64,000 nt of DNA from Pseudobutyrivibrio sp. Lineage in GTDB: Bacteria > Bacillota > Clostridia > Lachnospirales > Lachnospiraceae. The DNA lies in NCBI RefSeq assembly GCF_015057185.1, contig NZ_SVEV01000018.1:1-64000 (forward strand), given 5' to 3'. Below the pieces are notes generated by a model, which saw nothing but the letters and a program-made list of their open reading frames with translations, did not search any database and had not been told where the DNA came from. Shown here one piece after another: positions 51,083-59,863 of the stretch (the first letter of the stretch is position 1; the number at the start of each line of letters is the position of its first letter). The position numbers were made by a program, and so were the translations under genes.

Positions 51083-51874
51083 ATGACAGTGGATTACAAG
51101 AATTGGATGCCTAAAGGCATGGTTAGCGGATTCGCTTTTGCAGGAGTCTTTTGTTTAGTAGCTTTTTGTGTTCTAAATACTTTCAAATTGATTGCTACAG
51201 GGTCGGCGAGAACTATTGTGAGTTCAGTATTTCTTGTACTTTGTGTGATGCTATTAATCATGTCACTATGGATGCTCCTTATGTACAGAGCTTTTTCCTA
51301 CAACGGTAAGCGCCAGATGTCTAAGCAAATAATAGAAGGGGTTGCCGAATATGTAAGTATTCCATATGAAGGAAAAGGTCTTGATATTGGCTGCGGAAGT
51401 GGAGCTCTTACTATTGCCTGTGCCAAAAGAAACCCAAATGTATCATTTATTGGAGTCGATAGATGGGGAAAAGAGTACGCATCTTTCAGCAGGAATTTAT
51501 GCGAAAATAATGCACAGGCTGAGGGTGTGAAAAATGTTAGCTTTAGACAGGGGGATGCGACTAAACTTCCATTTGAAGATGAGACTTTTGATGTTGTTAC
51601 AAGCAATTACGTTTATCACAATATACCAAGCTCAGATAGACAGGCTATTCTTTTGGAAACTCTAAGAACTTTAAAAAAGGGTGGAACATTTGCTATTCAT
51701 GACATTATGTCCAAGGGAAAATATGGAGACATGAAGGCATTTGAGAAGAAACTCAAAGAGATGGGATATGAGGACGTTAAGCTTATAGATACTACAAATG
51801 GAAAGTTTATGACTAAGTGGGAAGCTACTTGGATGGGACTTTCAGGTTCTACATTATTAGTAGGTAGAAAATAA
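51083..51874 (+). CDS. Membrane-anchored class I SAM methyltransferase
   Basis: The 263-residue protein has two membrane helices (about residues 11-32 and 43-73) followed by a methyltransferase domain (about 92-245). The SAM-binding motif GLDIGCGSGALTIAC is at about residue 96, then VSFIGVDRWGKEYASF, and DVVTSNYVYHNIP with the post-IV motif. This is the UbiE/COQ5-like type, anchored in the membrane, so the substrate may be a lipid or quinone-like compound. The promoter carries site C of the GTTAG-N6-CTAAC dyad, linking it to the TetR-controlled transporter operon at 35.6 kb. Confidence 0.88.
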   Translation: MTVDYKNWMPKGMVSGFAFAGVFCLVAFCVLNTFKLIATGSARTIVSSVFLVLCVMLLIMSLWMLLMYRAFSYNGKRQMSKQIIEGVAEYVSIPYEGKGLDIGCGSGALTIACAKRNPNVSFIGVDRWGKEYASFSRNLCENNAQAEGVKNVSFRQGDATKLPFEDETFDVVTSNYVYHNIPSSDRQAILLETLRTLKKGGTFAIHDIMSKGKYGDMKAFEKKLKEMGYEDVKLIDTTNGKFMTKWEATWMGLSGSTLLVGRK

Positions 51875-51910
51875 GATTAACGAAAATATAGGTATAGCAT
51901 GTGATTGTTT

Positions 51911-51948
51911 AAGAGGTTACTGCAATAGAGCAGTAACCTCTTTTTTCT
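51911..51948 (+). terminator. Terminator after methyltransferase gene
   Basis: AAGAGGTTACTGC-AATAGA-GCAGTAACCTCTT followed by TTTT. Confidence 0.9.
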
Positions 51949-51955
51949 ATGAAAA

Positions 51956-52156
51956 TTAATCTACATTTTTCGAAGAGTCCGCGGCTTCGTTTATCATTTC
52001 TTCATAGCCTGTGAGTGCAGCAAATGGCATGAATTGGGCTGCACGGTCATATAAGCTCATATGAGGGTGTTTATCTGACTGATGGTGGGGCATATCTATA
52101 ATGTCAGCATAGACTATTTGGGGATTAGGTTCTTTGCCTGTTATTCCTTTTGTCAT
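51956..52156 (-). CDS. Small YolD-like partner of the Y-family polymerase
   Basis: The 66-residue protein contains SLYDRAAQFMPFAALTGYEE, a signature of small proteins encoded next to Y-family polymerases in Firmicutes. Its ATG at 52156 follows TTGGAGAATA, 17 bp after the stop of the polymerase gene at 52174, on the same strand. By analogy with YolD/UvrX pairs it may assist or control the polymerase in the SOS response. It has no membrane segment. Confidence 0.78.
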   Translation of the reverse strand: MTKGITGKEPNPQIVYADIIDMPHHQSDKHPHMSLYDRAAQFMPFAALTGYEEMINEAADSSKNVD

Positions 52157-52173
52157 AATATATTCTCCAATTA

Positions 52174-53763
52174 TTACTCGCCAGATGAATGGCCACCAAT
52201 TTGTTTATTGCGCTTCATAGTCATGGCGCCCTCCTCAAGGTTCATTCCTTTTAAAAGAGCGTTTTTGCCAAATTTGTCCATGATTGACAAGGTCGCCTTT
52301 TGTAGGCTTTTTTCTTTCTCATCGGCTGCCTTTTGGGCCGCTTTTTCTTTTTCTAAGGCTTCATAGTCTGTAAATAAATCCATTTGATAGGGCGCTTCCT
52401 CAGGAATGTCTTCTGTTGGAATTAGATTACAAGCTACAACGTTGATTCTTCGAATTAGAAGGTCAGAATCTATTATTTCATCATAGAGTTTAACCATTGT
52501 ATCCATGATAGCCTTTGTGGAACTGGTCCAGTTATCAATATTCCCAGTGCCATGTGCATGATATGGGAGAGGTCTACCAAAACGATCTAAGGTAACTCTA
52601 CCTTTAAATAATTTATTAGTGCCTTGAATTTTAAATGTAGAGTCTGAGAGACCACGACCTTTGTGGGAATATTCTAGGCTGGAGCGGTCATAACCTATGG
52701 TCAGTTCAATTTTCTTCGTTACTAAGTCTTTTCGGACAAGGTCTAGAACTAGAAGTTCAGTCATTTCTTTTACGATTATTTTGGCTTTATCTGCTGTGTA
52801 AGGGCATTGGAGAACTTGGCCGCTAGATAGGCTATTAACTCTAGGACGATAGCTTTTGATTGTAGAAATCTCTGTCGGCTCCCAACCCCAAGCGTGGTCT
52901 ATTAATAGCTCTGCATTGACGCCGAATTCTTTGTATAGTAAGTCTTCGTTTTCAACACTTACTTGGGCAATATCACCCATTGTAAATATCCCATATTTGG
53001 TTAATCTTTTGGCAATACCAGCGCCAACTCTCCAGAAATCTGTTATAGGTTTATGGCTCCAAAGCAATTCTCTGTATGTACGTTCATTAAGCTCGGCAAT
53101 TCTCACGCCATCCTTGTCAGCTTTGACGTGCTTGGCAACAATATCCATTGCTATTTTTGCAAGGTACATATTCGTGCCAATACCTGCTGTTGCAGTGATA
53201 TTGGTTTCGTTTAATACGTCGCGTATCATTTTAATGGCCAGTTCACGAGCTGTGCAGGAATATGTATTTAGGTAAGCGGTAACATCGATAAAGCATTCAT
53301 CGATAGAATATACATGGATATCTTCTTCGGAAACATATCGAAGATATATGGAGAATATTTTGGTCGATACTTCTTCATATCGTTTCATTCGTGGTGGCGC
53401 AATAATATATTCCAGCTTTAAAGCTGGATCTGCTTTTAGCTCAATACTATCAGAAGATGCCCCTGAAAAATCATATTTTCCTGTTTCTTGGTTTAGCTGT
53501 AAAAGACCTTGTTTTTGGGCATAAGCAAATCTGGCTGCATTAATTTCTTTTACTCTTTGTACCACCTCAAATAGTCTAGCACGGCCAGAAATTCCATAAG
53601 CTTTTAGCGATGGACTCACAGCAAGACAGATAGTTTTTTCAGTACGAGAAGGGTCTGCTACAACAAGATTTGTGGTAAGTGCATTTAAATTTCTATCCAT
53701 CAATTCGCAGGAGGCATAGAAGGATTTAAGATCTATAGCTATATATGTTCGTTCACCTAGCAC
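52174..53763 (-). CDS. Y-family DNA polymerase (UmuC/DinB-like)
   Basis: The 529-residue protein starts at a GTG (53763), preceded by AAGGAGG. The palm has the catalytic DLKSFYASCE (residues 11-20) and SIDECFIDVT motifs, near residue 154, with the two Asp/Glu ligands of polymerase metals. The finger/thumb region has TAGIGTNMYLAKIAMD, and the C-terminal little-finger domain (about 370-450) is intact. It bypasses damaged bases during replication. A LexA-like box lies 33 bp upstream, so it is probably SOS-induced. The small YolD-like gene follows in the same operon. The C-terminal 60 residues are Lys/Glu/Ala-rich. Confidence 0.92.
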   Translation of the reverse strand: MLGERTYIAIDLKSFYASCELMDRNLNALTTNLVVADPSRTEKTICLAVSPSLKAYGISGRARLFEVVQRVKEINAARFAYAQKQGLLQLNQETGKYDFSGASSDSIELKADPALKLEYIIAPPRMKRYEEVSTKIFSIYLRYVSEEDIHVYSIDECFIDVTAYLNTYSCTARELAIKMIRDVLNETNITATAGIGTNMYLAKIAMDIVAKHVKADKDGVRIAELNERTYRELLWSHKPITDFWRVGAGIAKRLTKYGIFTMGDIAQVSVENEDLLYKEFGVNAELLIDHAWGWEPTEISTIKSYRPRVNSLSSGQVLQCPYTADKAKIIVKEMTELLVLDLVRKDLVTKKIELTIGYDRSSLEYSHKGRGLSDSTFKIQGTNKLFKGRVTLDRFGRPLPYHAHGTGNIDNWTSSTKAIMDTMVKLYDEIIDSDLLIRRINVVACNLIPTEDIPEEAPYQMDLFTDYEALEKEKAAQKAADEKEKSLQKATLSIMDKFGKNALLKGMNLEEGAMTMKRNKQIGGHSSGE

Positions 53764-54003
53764 TTATTAGAGCCTCCTTACTTAAATATTATTTACGAAA
53801 ATATGTTTGCATTATAATGATATACCCAGAGGGTATGGCTGTAAATCGAACAAATTATTAAATCTAAATAATTATTTCTATTATAAACAGTGCTTGATTG
53901 ATAATGAAAAGGTATACTGCGTGTTAAAGTGATATAATCAATAATTATCACAAATTGAAATGAAACCGAAGAATAGACAACAGTATGGAGTTTTTTAGTT
54001 TTA
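53764..54003. promoter_or_regulatory. Divergent region with LexA-like box
   Basis: CGAAAATATGTTTG (53796-53809) differs from the Bacillus-type LexA box CGAAC-N4-GTTYG at one position, and lies 33 bp before the polymerase gene. Further on, ATACCC-AGA-GGGTAT (53822-53836) is a perfect short dyad of the sort bound by copper-sensing CsoR proteins, but nothing nearby supports that. A TATAAT near 53933 could serve the J-domain gene. Confidence 0.55.
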
Positions 54004-54921
54004 ATGAATAAGAGTCAGGCCCGTAAAATCCTAGGGTTGGATGGTACGGAAGATGTAAAGGAAATAAAAAAGAAATATAGAAAACTGATGCATGAGAATC
54101 ATCCAGATAGTAGTGGTTTGGATGATGGTGAAGCTGCTGCCAAGATTAATATGGCATATGAGCTTATTATGAAAAGCTTTGATGGTGGCGTGAAGAAGAA
54201 ATCTGCTGTCAAGAAAAAGCCTAAAACTAAGACATGGAGTGCAAAAGAAAATAAGAATGCATATTGTGTAAGACCTATTTTTCATGAGGTTGAAGATTAT
54301 GATGGAAACAACATTGGGGTTATAGAGATTGCTAGGGGAAAATATGTGTGGTCTAAGGATGAGGAGTTTTCGCTATTCCTTAAGAGTCTATACGAAACAA
54401 GCAAGGATCTTTTGGACAATGCACGACCTTCATTGTTTTTTGAGGTGCCAGAGATTATCAAGCAGAAATATTTGGCTGATATCACATATCTTTTGACGGG
54501 GCAGTTTATAGATAGTTCTTTAACATTGAAGGAATTAGGTATATTGGATATAGATGCATACAAAATAAGTGCAATGGTAGAGTTAGTGGTAGGAGCCACT
54601 ACACCAAAAGTGGGCACAACACTATATCCTGCAGGAATATCTAATCATAAACTATATCTTAGAAATGGTACTGGGCAGATTATTGGATACTTAAGCTTTA
54701 AGGATGACAGATTGTACTATGTAATAATTCCACTTTTAGAACAAAAGAAAGCTCAGGTGAAGATGGTTGTTGCTGATAACACTCTTAAATCTAAAACAAG
54801 AAAGAAATATGTAGATCTAGATTTATGGATTCGGCTTTTAGATACCAATACCTCTGCAATAGAAAGTACAAACATTAAGATAGATGAGTTGTTAAAGAAA
54901 TATGCAAAAGAAGGATTCTAG
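54004..54921 (+). CDS. J-domain protein with unknown C-terminal domain
   Basis: The 305-residue protein starts with a short J domain (residues 3-50): QARKILGLDG, KEIKKKYRKLMHENHPD with the HPD motif at 33-35, and AAKINMAYELI. The J domain would stimulate an Hsp70. The rest lacks the Gly/Phe and zinc-finger regions of DnaJ. It has instead a Lys-rich linker and a domain of about 220 residues that I do not recognise (FEVPEIIKQKYLADITYLLT, GATTPKVGTTLYPAG). The Hsp70 client may be specified by that domain. The ribosome site (TATGGAG) is weak. Confidence 0.8.
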   Translation: MNKSQARKILGLDGTEDVKEIKKKYRKLMHENHPDSSGLDDGEAAAKINMAYELIMKSFDGGVKKKSAVKKKPKTKTWSAKENKNAYCVRPIFHEVEDYDGNNIGVIEIARGKYVWSKDEEFSLFLKSLYETSKDLLDNARPSLFFEVPEIIKQKYLADITYLLTGQFIDSSLTLKELGILDIDAYKISAMVELVVGATTPKVGTTLYPAGISNHKLYLRNGTGQIIGYLSFKDDRLYYVIIPLLEQKKAQVKMVVADNTLKSKTRKKYVDLDLWIRLLDTNTSAIESTNIKIDELLKKYAKEGF

Positions 54922-55012
54922 TTGGGTGCAAAATGTTTGTAACATTGGCTACTCCATTGAACAACACTCAGTAAAAAGTGTATAATAAACCATATAAGAG
55001 GGGGAACAAAAC

Positions 55013-55252
55013 ATGGAGTTTAAGCGAATCTGTAAAGAATTTGATTTAAAACTATTGCAATTAGATACATGGGGAATGCTTTCCTCGGAAGAAGTTGATT
55101 ACAAGGTGGCTCAAAAGAATAGCTTGTTAAAGGAATATGAGAATAACAATATTTCCTTGGACCAGTTTGAGTTTCAAGTAGAAAAGCTTACAGAAGGGTT
55201 AGATATTCCATCAAAAGAAGAAATGCTTTCTAGATGTAAGGCGCTATACTAA
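55013..55252 (+). CDS. Hypothetical protein of 79 residues
   Basis: Encodes MEFKRICKEFDLKLLQLDTW, GMLSSEEVDYKVAQKNSLLK, then EYENNNISLDQFEFQVEKLT and GLDIPSKEEMLSRCKALY. It is acidic and helical, with no membrane segment. AGAGGGGGAA lies before the ATG and a strong terminator follows, which supports a real gene. It does not match a family that I recognise. It lies 91 bp after the J-domain gene and could share its transcript. Confidence 0.65.
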   Translation: MEFKRICKEFDLKLLQLDTWGMLSSEEVDYKVAQKNSLLKEYENNNISLDQFEFQVEKLTEGLDIPSKEEMLSRCKALY

Positions 55253-55260
55253 AAAACGTA

Positions 55261-55293
55261 AACCTCTGCTATTTATATAGCAGAGGTTTTTTG
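55261..55293 (+). terminator. Terminator after the 79-aa protein gene
   Basis: AACCTCTGCTA-TTTATA-TAGCAGAGGTT followed by TTTT. Confidence 0.9.
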
Positions 55294-55404
55294 GTCATAT
55301 GGAATAGGGTGCAGCCTAGGGCTATTTTAGTATCCTTCAAAAGCGAAAACTGATAAAATTACAGTACAGAGTATAGTTGCCAATAAATAAGGAGTCAGCT
55401 AAAT

Positions 55405-56238
55405 ATGAAGAAAACACAAGGGATTTTGCAGTATATATTTATTATAGTTGGAGCCATTATGGCAAGTTTTTCAGTTGCGCTGATTATTTTACCCAATGAT
55501 GCCATAGATTACGGAACAGCAGGTGTTGCGATAATTATAAGCAAACTTACAGGTTTTTCTTTAGCACCTTGTGTATTTGCGGTTTTTATTCCTTTTATCA
55601 TTGCGGGATATATAGTGTTTGGGAGGAATTTTACAATAAAGGCGACCATAGGCTCATTAGTTTATACTCTAGGAATTCATTTCTTTGAGGAGATACCCTT
55701 TGAGCTCAATACAGAGCATTTCCTTGCAGTTGCATTTGGTGGTGCAATCCTTGGAGCTGGGCTATCACTTATCCTTAGAAATGGTGGATGTATAGATGGC
55801 TCTGAAATTCTAGCCAACATAGTTGTAAAACGTTTGTCTGACACTACAGGTAGAAACTACAGTATGACCCCCGTTTTGTTGATTTTTAACGCTGTAGTTT
55901 ATATTACAGTTTTCTTTACGATAGATATGACAGCCGCCTTGCTTAGTCTTTTGGTTTATGTGGTGGCGACTACAGTTATAGACCACTACACAGATCACTT
56001 TGAAGCGATTAAGCAGGTTACCATTATTACTCGGGATCCTGAGAATATTATCGCAGATATAAAAAAGAGGCTAAACAAAACTTGCACAATCATGGATTCC
56101 AGAGGAGCAATCGCGGGCGAGAACAATACATTGATTTGCTATATCAGTTATTTTGAATTACCAATCATGAAGGAGATTATTTCTGACCACTCAGGTAGTT
56201 TTAGTACAGTGTCTACTATTGATGAAATATTAAGATAG
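55405..56238 (+). CDS. YitT family membrane protein (DUF2179)
   Basis: The 277-residue protein has five or six helices in residues 1-190 (IIVGAIMASFSVALIILPND near the start and GGAILGAGLSLILRNGGCID-like block), and a soluble C-terminal DUF2179 domain from about 195 (AIKQVTIITRDPENIIADIK). Family YitT proteins are widespread in Firmicutes; some have been linked to export or import of small compounds, but function is mostly unknown. The NDAIDYGTAGVAIIISKLTG region is the usual second helix. Ribosome site AAGGAGTCAGC lies before the ATG. Confidence 0.9.
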   Translation: MKKTQGILQYIFIIVGAIMASFSVALIILPNDAIDYGTAGVAIIISKLTGFSLAPCVFAVFIPFIIAGYIVFGRNFTIKATIGSLVYTLGIHFFEEIPFELNTEHFLAVAFGGAILGAGLSLILRNGGCIDGSEILANIVVKRLSDTTGRNYSMTPVLLIFNAVVYITVFFTIDMTAALLSLLVYVVATTVIDHYTDHFEAIKQVTIITRDPENIIADIKKRLNKTCTIMDSRGAIAGENNTLICYISYFELPIMKEIISDHSGSFSTVSTIDEILR

Positions 56239-56280
56239 ATAACAAGAAGATTTGGAATCTTTTATGAAGGAGGCATGAGT

Positions 56281-56784
56281 ATGACTTTATATATTAATGC
56301 ATGTGTAAGAGAGAAATCACGAACTGAAATACTATCAAACGAGTTGCTTTCTAAATTAGGGGAATATGAAGAAGTAAAACTAGAAAATATTGATTTTCCG
56401 AAGACAAATGAAGCTTTTTTAAAGAAAAGAGATTCTCTTATAGCCTCTCGTACATTTGATGACCCTATGTTTGATTTGGCTCGCCAGTTTGCAAAGGCAG
56501 AAACAATTGTTATTGCTGCGCCATATTGGGATTTATCTTTTCCGGCTATGCTTAAACAGTATATAGAGCATATTAATGTACTGGGTATCACTTTCGAATA
56601 CACACCAGAAGGTATTCCAAAAGGATTATGTAGAGCTAGTAGGCTGTATTATGTAATGACAGCTGGTGGCACTTATGTCCCAGAAGAATTCGGCTTCGGA
56701 TACATAAAATCTCTTGCTGAAAATTTCTATGGAATTAGAGATATAAAATTAATAAAAGCCACAGGACTTGATATATATAGTTAA
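56281..56784 (+). CDS. Flavodoxin-fold NAD(P)H oxidoreductase (paralogue of 9741)
   Basis: The start is set at 56281 (MTLYINACVREKSRTEILSN), seven bases after AAGGAGG; the ATG at 56275 is too close to that site. The 167-residue protein closely resembles the one at 9741, sharing NACVR-KSRT, AETIVIA-PYWDLSFPA-LKQY and GITF-Y-PEGIP-GLC. It ends ten or so residues earlier (after ATGLDIYS), which may be natural. It is 42 bp after the YitT gene and may be cotranscribed. The role is as for its paralogue: FMN-dependent reduction of quinones or similar compounds. Confidence 0.82.
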   Translation: MTLYINACVREKSRTEILSNELLSKLGEYEEVKLENIDFPKTNEAFLKKRDSLIASRTFDDPMFDLARQFAKAETIVIAAPYWDLSFPAMLKQYIEHINVLGITFEYTPEGIPKGLCRASRLYYVMTAGGTYVPEEFGFGYIKSLAENFYGIRDIKLIKATGLDIYS

Positions 56785-56890
56785 TTAGGGCATTGGTATA
56801 TCAAATGAATCTTATGTGCAACCAAAGAGTAATTTTCAGGGTATTACTTATAAATAGTGGTAGAACGTATCTGTAAGGAGGAGGGTTTAT

Positions 56891-58969
56891 ATGTCTGATT
56901 TAAATAATATGGATGTTCAAGAAAATATGGAGCAGGGAATGGTAGTGTATGAGCCTAATCCTCAACCGGAGATACAAAACAAGCAGCAAAATATAGCATC
57001 AAAGGTCTCTGATGCTTCTAAAATCGACGACTATTTTGATAAATTGGATTATCATCTGAAAGCTGCTACAAAGTATGAGGACTTGACTAATATAACAGCT
57101 GTGATTTCGCGATCATTAAATAATGCTAGTGAGAATAACAATGTTCAAGATTTAAAGAATAAAATAGATGACTTTTCAAAAAGAACATTAAGAGAGGCAA
57201 ATGAGTTTTCTACTGCTAAGGCTAATGCTGTGTTAGAAGCACGTTCTAATGAAGGTGCCAATGATGTGGCAATGAATGCAGATAGCTTTGAGAAGGCAAA
57301 GTCTGAATATAATTCATTAATTAATCAGGTGAAGACTTTTATGCGTGAAAACCCTTCAAATCCAGCTGTGTCTCAAATCATAAGCAGAACGAACGGTTTG
57401 CTTTTAAGTAAAGCCCAAAAGCCATTACGTGATTATGAAGGAAAATCGGAATATAAGGCAGCGGAAGGACCAGCCAGAGACAATCGCGAGAAAATTTTGG
57501 ATGGATTGTCCAAATATATTGATTCTGTTAATGAAACTTCGGAAAACGAGTTTGTTGTAAAAAATGATAAGTCACCTGATGAGAGCACAAAGGATAGGTT
57601 GTTCGTAGTTGCTCATAATATTAAAAAAGAATTGGTCAAGTACGGTATTAATATAGAAGAATTAGGTGATAAGAATAACATACCAAATAACCTTAAGGAT
57701 CCAGAAGTTAAAAAGAATTATCTTAAGAGTATGGATGAGTACCTCCTTAGAATACCAGAAAAAAATGAGGCTTTATTTAGTTTTATTTTGAAAACTATGA
57801 ATACCTTTAATAAAACGGGTAATACTATAAAAGTTTCTGAGCTCCATTTACAGGACGTGAAGAAGGTAATACAAAATAAAACTGATAGCTGGGAGCATAA
57901 ACAGAAATACTTAAAAACAGTTCAAGCTGTGATAGACAGTTGTACGTCTACACCAGTCAATGTAAAAGACGTTGATACGTTTCTGGGTTCGGAAGAGGAT
58001 GCACTAAAATGGCTTAAAATGCTTGGCAAAGGTATTTACGTAAGAATCAATGAAGGTAAAGTTAAAAGCATCGATGATATGTTGAAACTATCCAATTCTT
58101 TATCCAAGATTGGCGAAAAACAAGTGAATCAGTTTCTTGAGCAGAATAAACAGAATGAACAGAAAAATAATGAGAAGGAAAAAAAGGAATTAAGGAATCA
58201 AGAAAAAGATCTTGTAAATGAAATAATAGAAAAAGGAGCTGAGACCTACAAGATAATTAAAGATGCAGATCCTGCATTAATGATTTCTTCAAGACAATAT
58301 AAAAATATGGTGTCCGCCTCAGATAATTTTACTAAGGGGGTAAGATTAATTAGAGATTCAAACGAATTAGAAGACCTATCTGAAGAGGATATTCAAAGAA
58401 TAATTAATCTTGCTACAGAGGTAAATACCACTTCACAGGAATACACAGCGTACAAGGTTAACGCCTTAGGAACAAAGACTCCAAATAGAACCGAGCTAAG
58501 CAGACTTAAGGCTGCGGCAAACGCCAGTGGAATGGCTGTTTCGGTTTTGAAGGATATACATAACATCACCGTCGAAAAGACTATTTTAGATGGTCCCGAT
58601 AAAGCAATTAAAGCAATTGAACAGCGCACATTTCATGGGCCGGTTACAGAGAGAAAATTAGCTGAGATGCTGTATCTTGAAATTGTAAAAAATGATTATA
58701 AAAGAACCAGTGATGCGGCTAAGGTAAAGACTGAATTAGATTACAATAAGATGAATGCAGGCATTAACAAGATTATGGTATCTCCTGAATTTAGAAGAGC
58801 ATCTAATAATATTATTGACGTACAGGGGGCTGAGGCACAGAAGCGTATATATACAGCATATATGGGAAATGCAGTAGACATGCACCCACAAGGAGAACAT
58901 CCGCAACGTCAACAGCAGCACGAACATGGGCAACAACTACCAAATCAGGATTCGCAACTGAAAATATAG
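56891..58969 (+). CDS. Large hypothetical helical protein (692 aa)
   Basis: I do not recognise this protein. It has no signal peptide or membrane segment and is highly charged, rich in Asn, Lys, Glu and Asp, with heptad-like spacing of Leu/Ile in several stretches (coiled coil likely near 60-120 and 410-450, where QNEQKNNEKEKKELRNQEKD lies). Residues 1-35 are Gln/Asn-rich, and the last 30 are Gln/His-rich with no stable fold. AAGGAGGAGGG precedes the ATG. It may be a structural or scaffolding protein. It stands alone before a receiver-domain gene, 69 bp apart on the same strand. Confidence 0.75.
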   Translation: MSDLNNMDVQENMEQGMVVYEPNPQPEIQNKQQNIASKVSDASKIDDYFDKLDYHLKAATKYEDLTNITAVISRSLNNASENNNVQDLKNKIDDFSKRTLREANEFSTAKANAVLEARSNEGANDVAMNADSFEKAKSEYNSLINQVKTFMRENPSNPAVSQIISRTNGLLLSKAQKPLRDYEGKSEYKAAEGPARDNREKILDGLSKYIDSVNETSENEFVVKNDKSPDESTKDRLFVVAHNIKKELVKYGINIEELGDKNNIPNNLKDPEVKKNYLKSMDEYLLRIPEKNEALFSFILKTMNTFNKTGNTIKVSELHLQDVKKVIQNKTDSWEHKQKYLKTVQAVIDSCTSTPVNVKDVDTFLGSEEDALKWLKMLGKGIYVRINEGKVKSIDDMLKLSNSLSKIGEKQVNQFLEQNKQNEQKNNEKEKKELRNQEKDLVNEIIEKGAETYKIIKDADPALMISSRQYKNMVSASDNFTKGVRLIRDSNELEDLSEEDIQRIINLATEVNTTSQEYTAYKVNALGTKTPNRTELSRLKAAANASGMAVSVLKDIHNITVEKTILDGPDKAIKAIEQRTFHGPVTERKLAEMLYLEIVKNDYKRTSDAAKVKTELDYNKMNAGINKIMVSPEFRRASNNIIDVQGAEAQKRIYTAYMGNAVDMHPQGEHPQRQQQHEHGQQLPNQDSQLKI

Positions 58970-59038
58970 GATGTAGTTGTAAATATTACAGGATAGTAAC
59001 AAAACTGAACGGGTTGTTAGAAAAAAGAGGAATTCAAA

Positions 59039-59422
59039 ATGAAGATACTAATTATAGAAGATACAGCCATGAAGTTCGCGTCAATTTGTAGAACTCTTAA
59101 AAATGCAGGTTTTACGGAGATTGATAATGAAAAGAACCTTGAAGCTGGGCTCAAGGCAATTGAATCAAGTGTACAATCCGATGATAAATATAATGTGATT
59201 ATCACAGATATGTGGTACCCAAGAGAAGATCGTGGTCCAGAGGAACAGTGTGGGTTGGAATTAGTGGACACTGTTAAAGAGCGTGGCTACAACATCCCAG
59301 TTATTATCTGTTCTAATCAGCAGTACAGGCATGAAAATGCTTTGGGGGAAGTCTTATACAAAGAAAATGGAGACTGGGATAAGGAATTACTTATCAGCCT
59401 TGTGAAGAAGGCTTGCAACTAA
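59039..59422 (+). CDS. Stand-alone response-regulator receiver domain
   Basis: The 127-residue protein is a single CheY-like domain: acidic pair E7-D8 in IIEDTAMKF, phosphoacceptor D57 in IITDMWYP, S92 in IICSNQ, and K108 in LYKENGD. It has no output domain. An insertion after the phosphoacceptor (WYPREDRGPEEQCGLE) is longer than in CheY and seems typical of a group of stand-alone receivers. No kinase gene is nearby. It may signal to the preceding large protein or to another partner. AAAGAGGAATTC precedes the ATG. Confidence 0.83.
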   Translation: MKILIIEDTAMKFASICRTLKNAGFTEIDNEKNLEAGLKAIESSVQSDDKYNVIITDMWYPREDRGPEEQCGLELVDTVKERGYNIPVIICSNQQYRHENALGEVLYKENGDWDKELLISLVKKACN

Positions 59423-59528
59423 AATATGGATACGACAATTTATGAAATGACTTATCAGTTTTTGAAATTGATTTTATAATGAGTTTAGAAAGAAGGAATT
59501 AATAAGAATCTGTGATTGGAGGTTTATG

Positions 59529-59858
59529 ATGAGCATTACAGTTAATTTACGTTATAAAGGAACAGATGGTGCTGCAAAAAGATTTGCAGAGGAAATGACA
59601 AAAAGCGGAACTGTTGAAAAAATACGAAACGAGGCAGGAAATCTCAGGTATGAGTACTATCAGTCATTCGATGATCCTGAGACTATCCTTCTGATAGACA
59701 GTTGGGAAGATCAGGAGTCTATTGACGTACATCATGCTTCACCTATGATGCAAACAATAATGGACCTTCGTGAAAAATATGATCTTCATATGACGGTGGA
59801 AAGATACGTATCTGATACAAGCATGCCAGACAAGGATGCTGATTTTATAAGAAAATAA
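59529..59858 (+). CDS. Antibiotic biosynthesis monooxygenase (ABM)-domain protein
   Basis: The start is put at 59529, the second of two adjacent ATG codons, since GGAGG is better spaced from it. The 109-residue protein has an ABM-like ferredoxin fold (residues 1-95): SITVNLRYKG, AGNLRYEYYQSFDDPETILL and SWEDQESIDVHHASPMMQTI, in which the conserved His and Trp near residues 57-68 appear. Family members are quinol monooxygenases or heme-degrading enzymes. It precedes the remnant of a flavodoxin gene, with which it may have formed an operon. Confidence 0.82.
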   Translation: MSITVNLRYKGTDGAAKRFAEEMTKSGTVEKIRNEAGNLRYEYYQSFDDPETILLIDSWEDQESIDVHHASPMMQTIMDLREKYDLHMTVERYVSDTSMPDKDADFIRK

Positions 59859-59863
59859 GAGAG

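Noticed and set aside
53822-53836. CsoR-like copper operator (ATACCC-AGA-GGGTAT)
   Set aside because: No copper gene or csoR is nearby and a short dyad can arise by chance.
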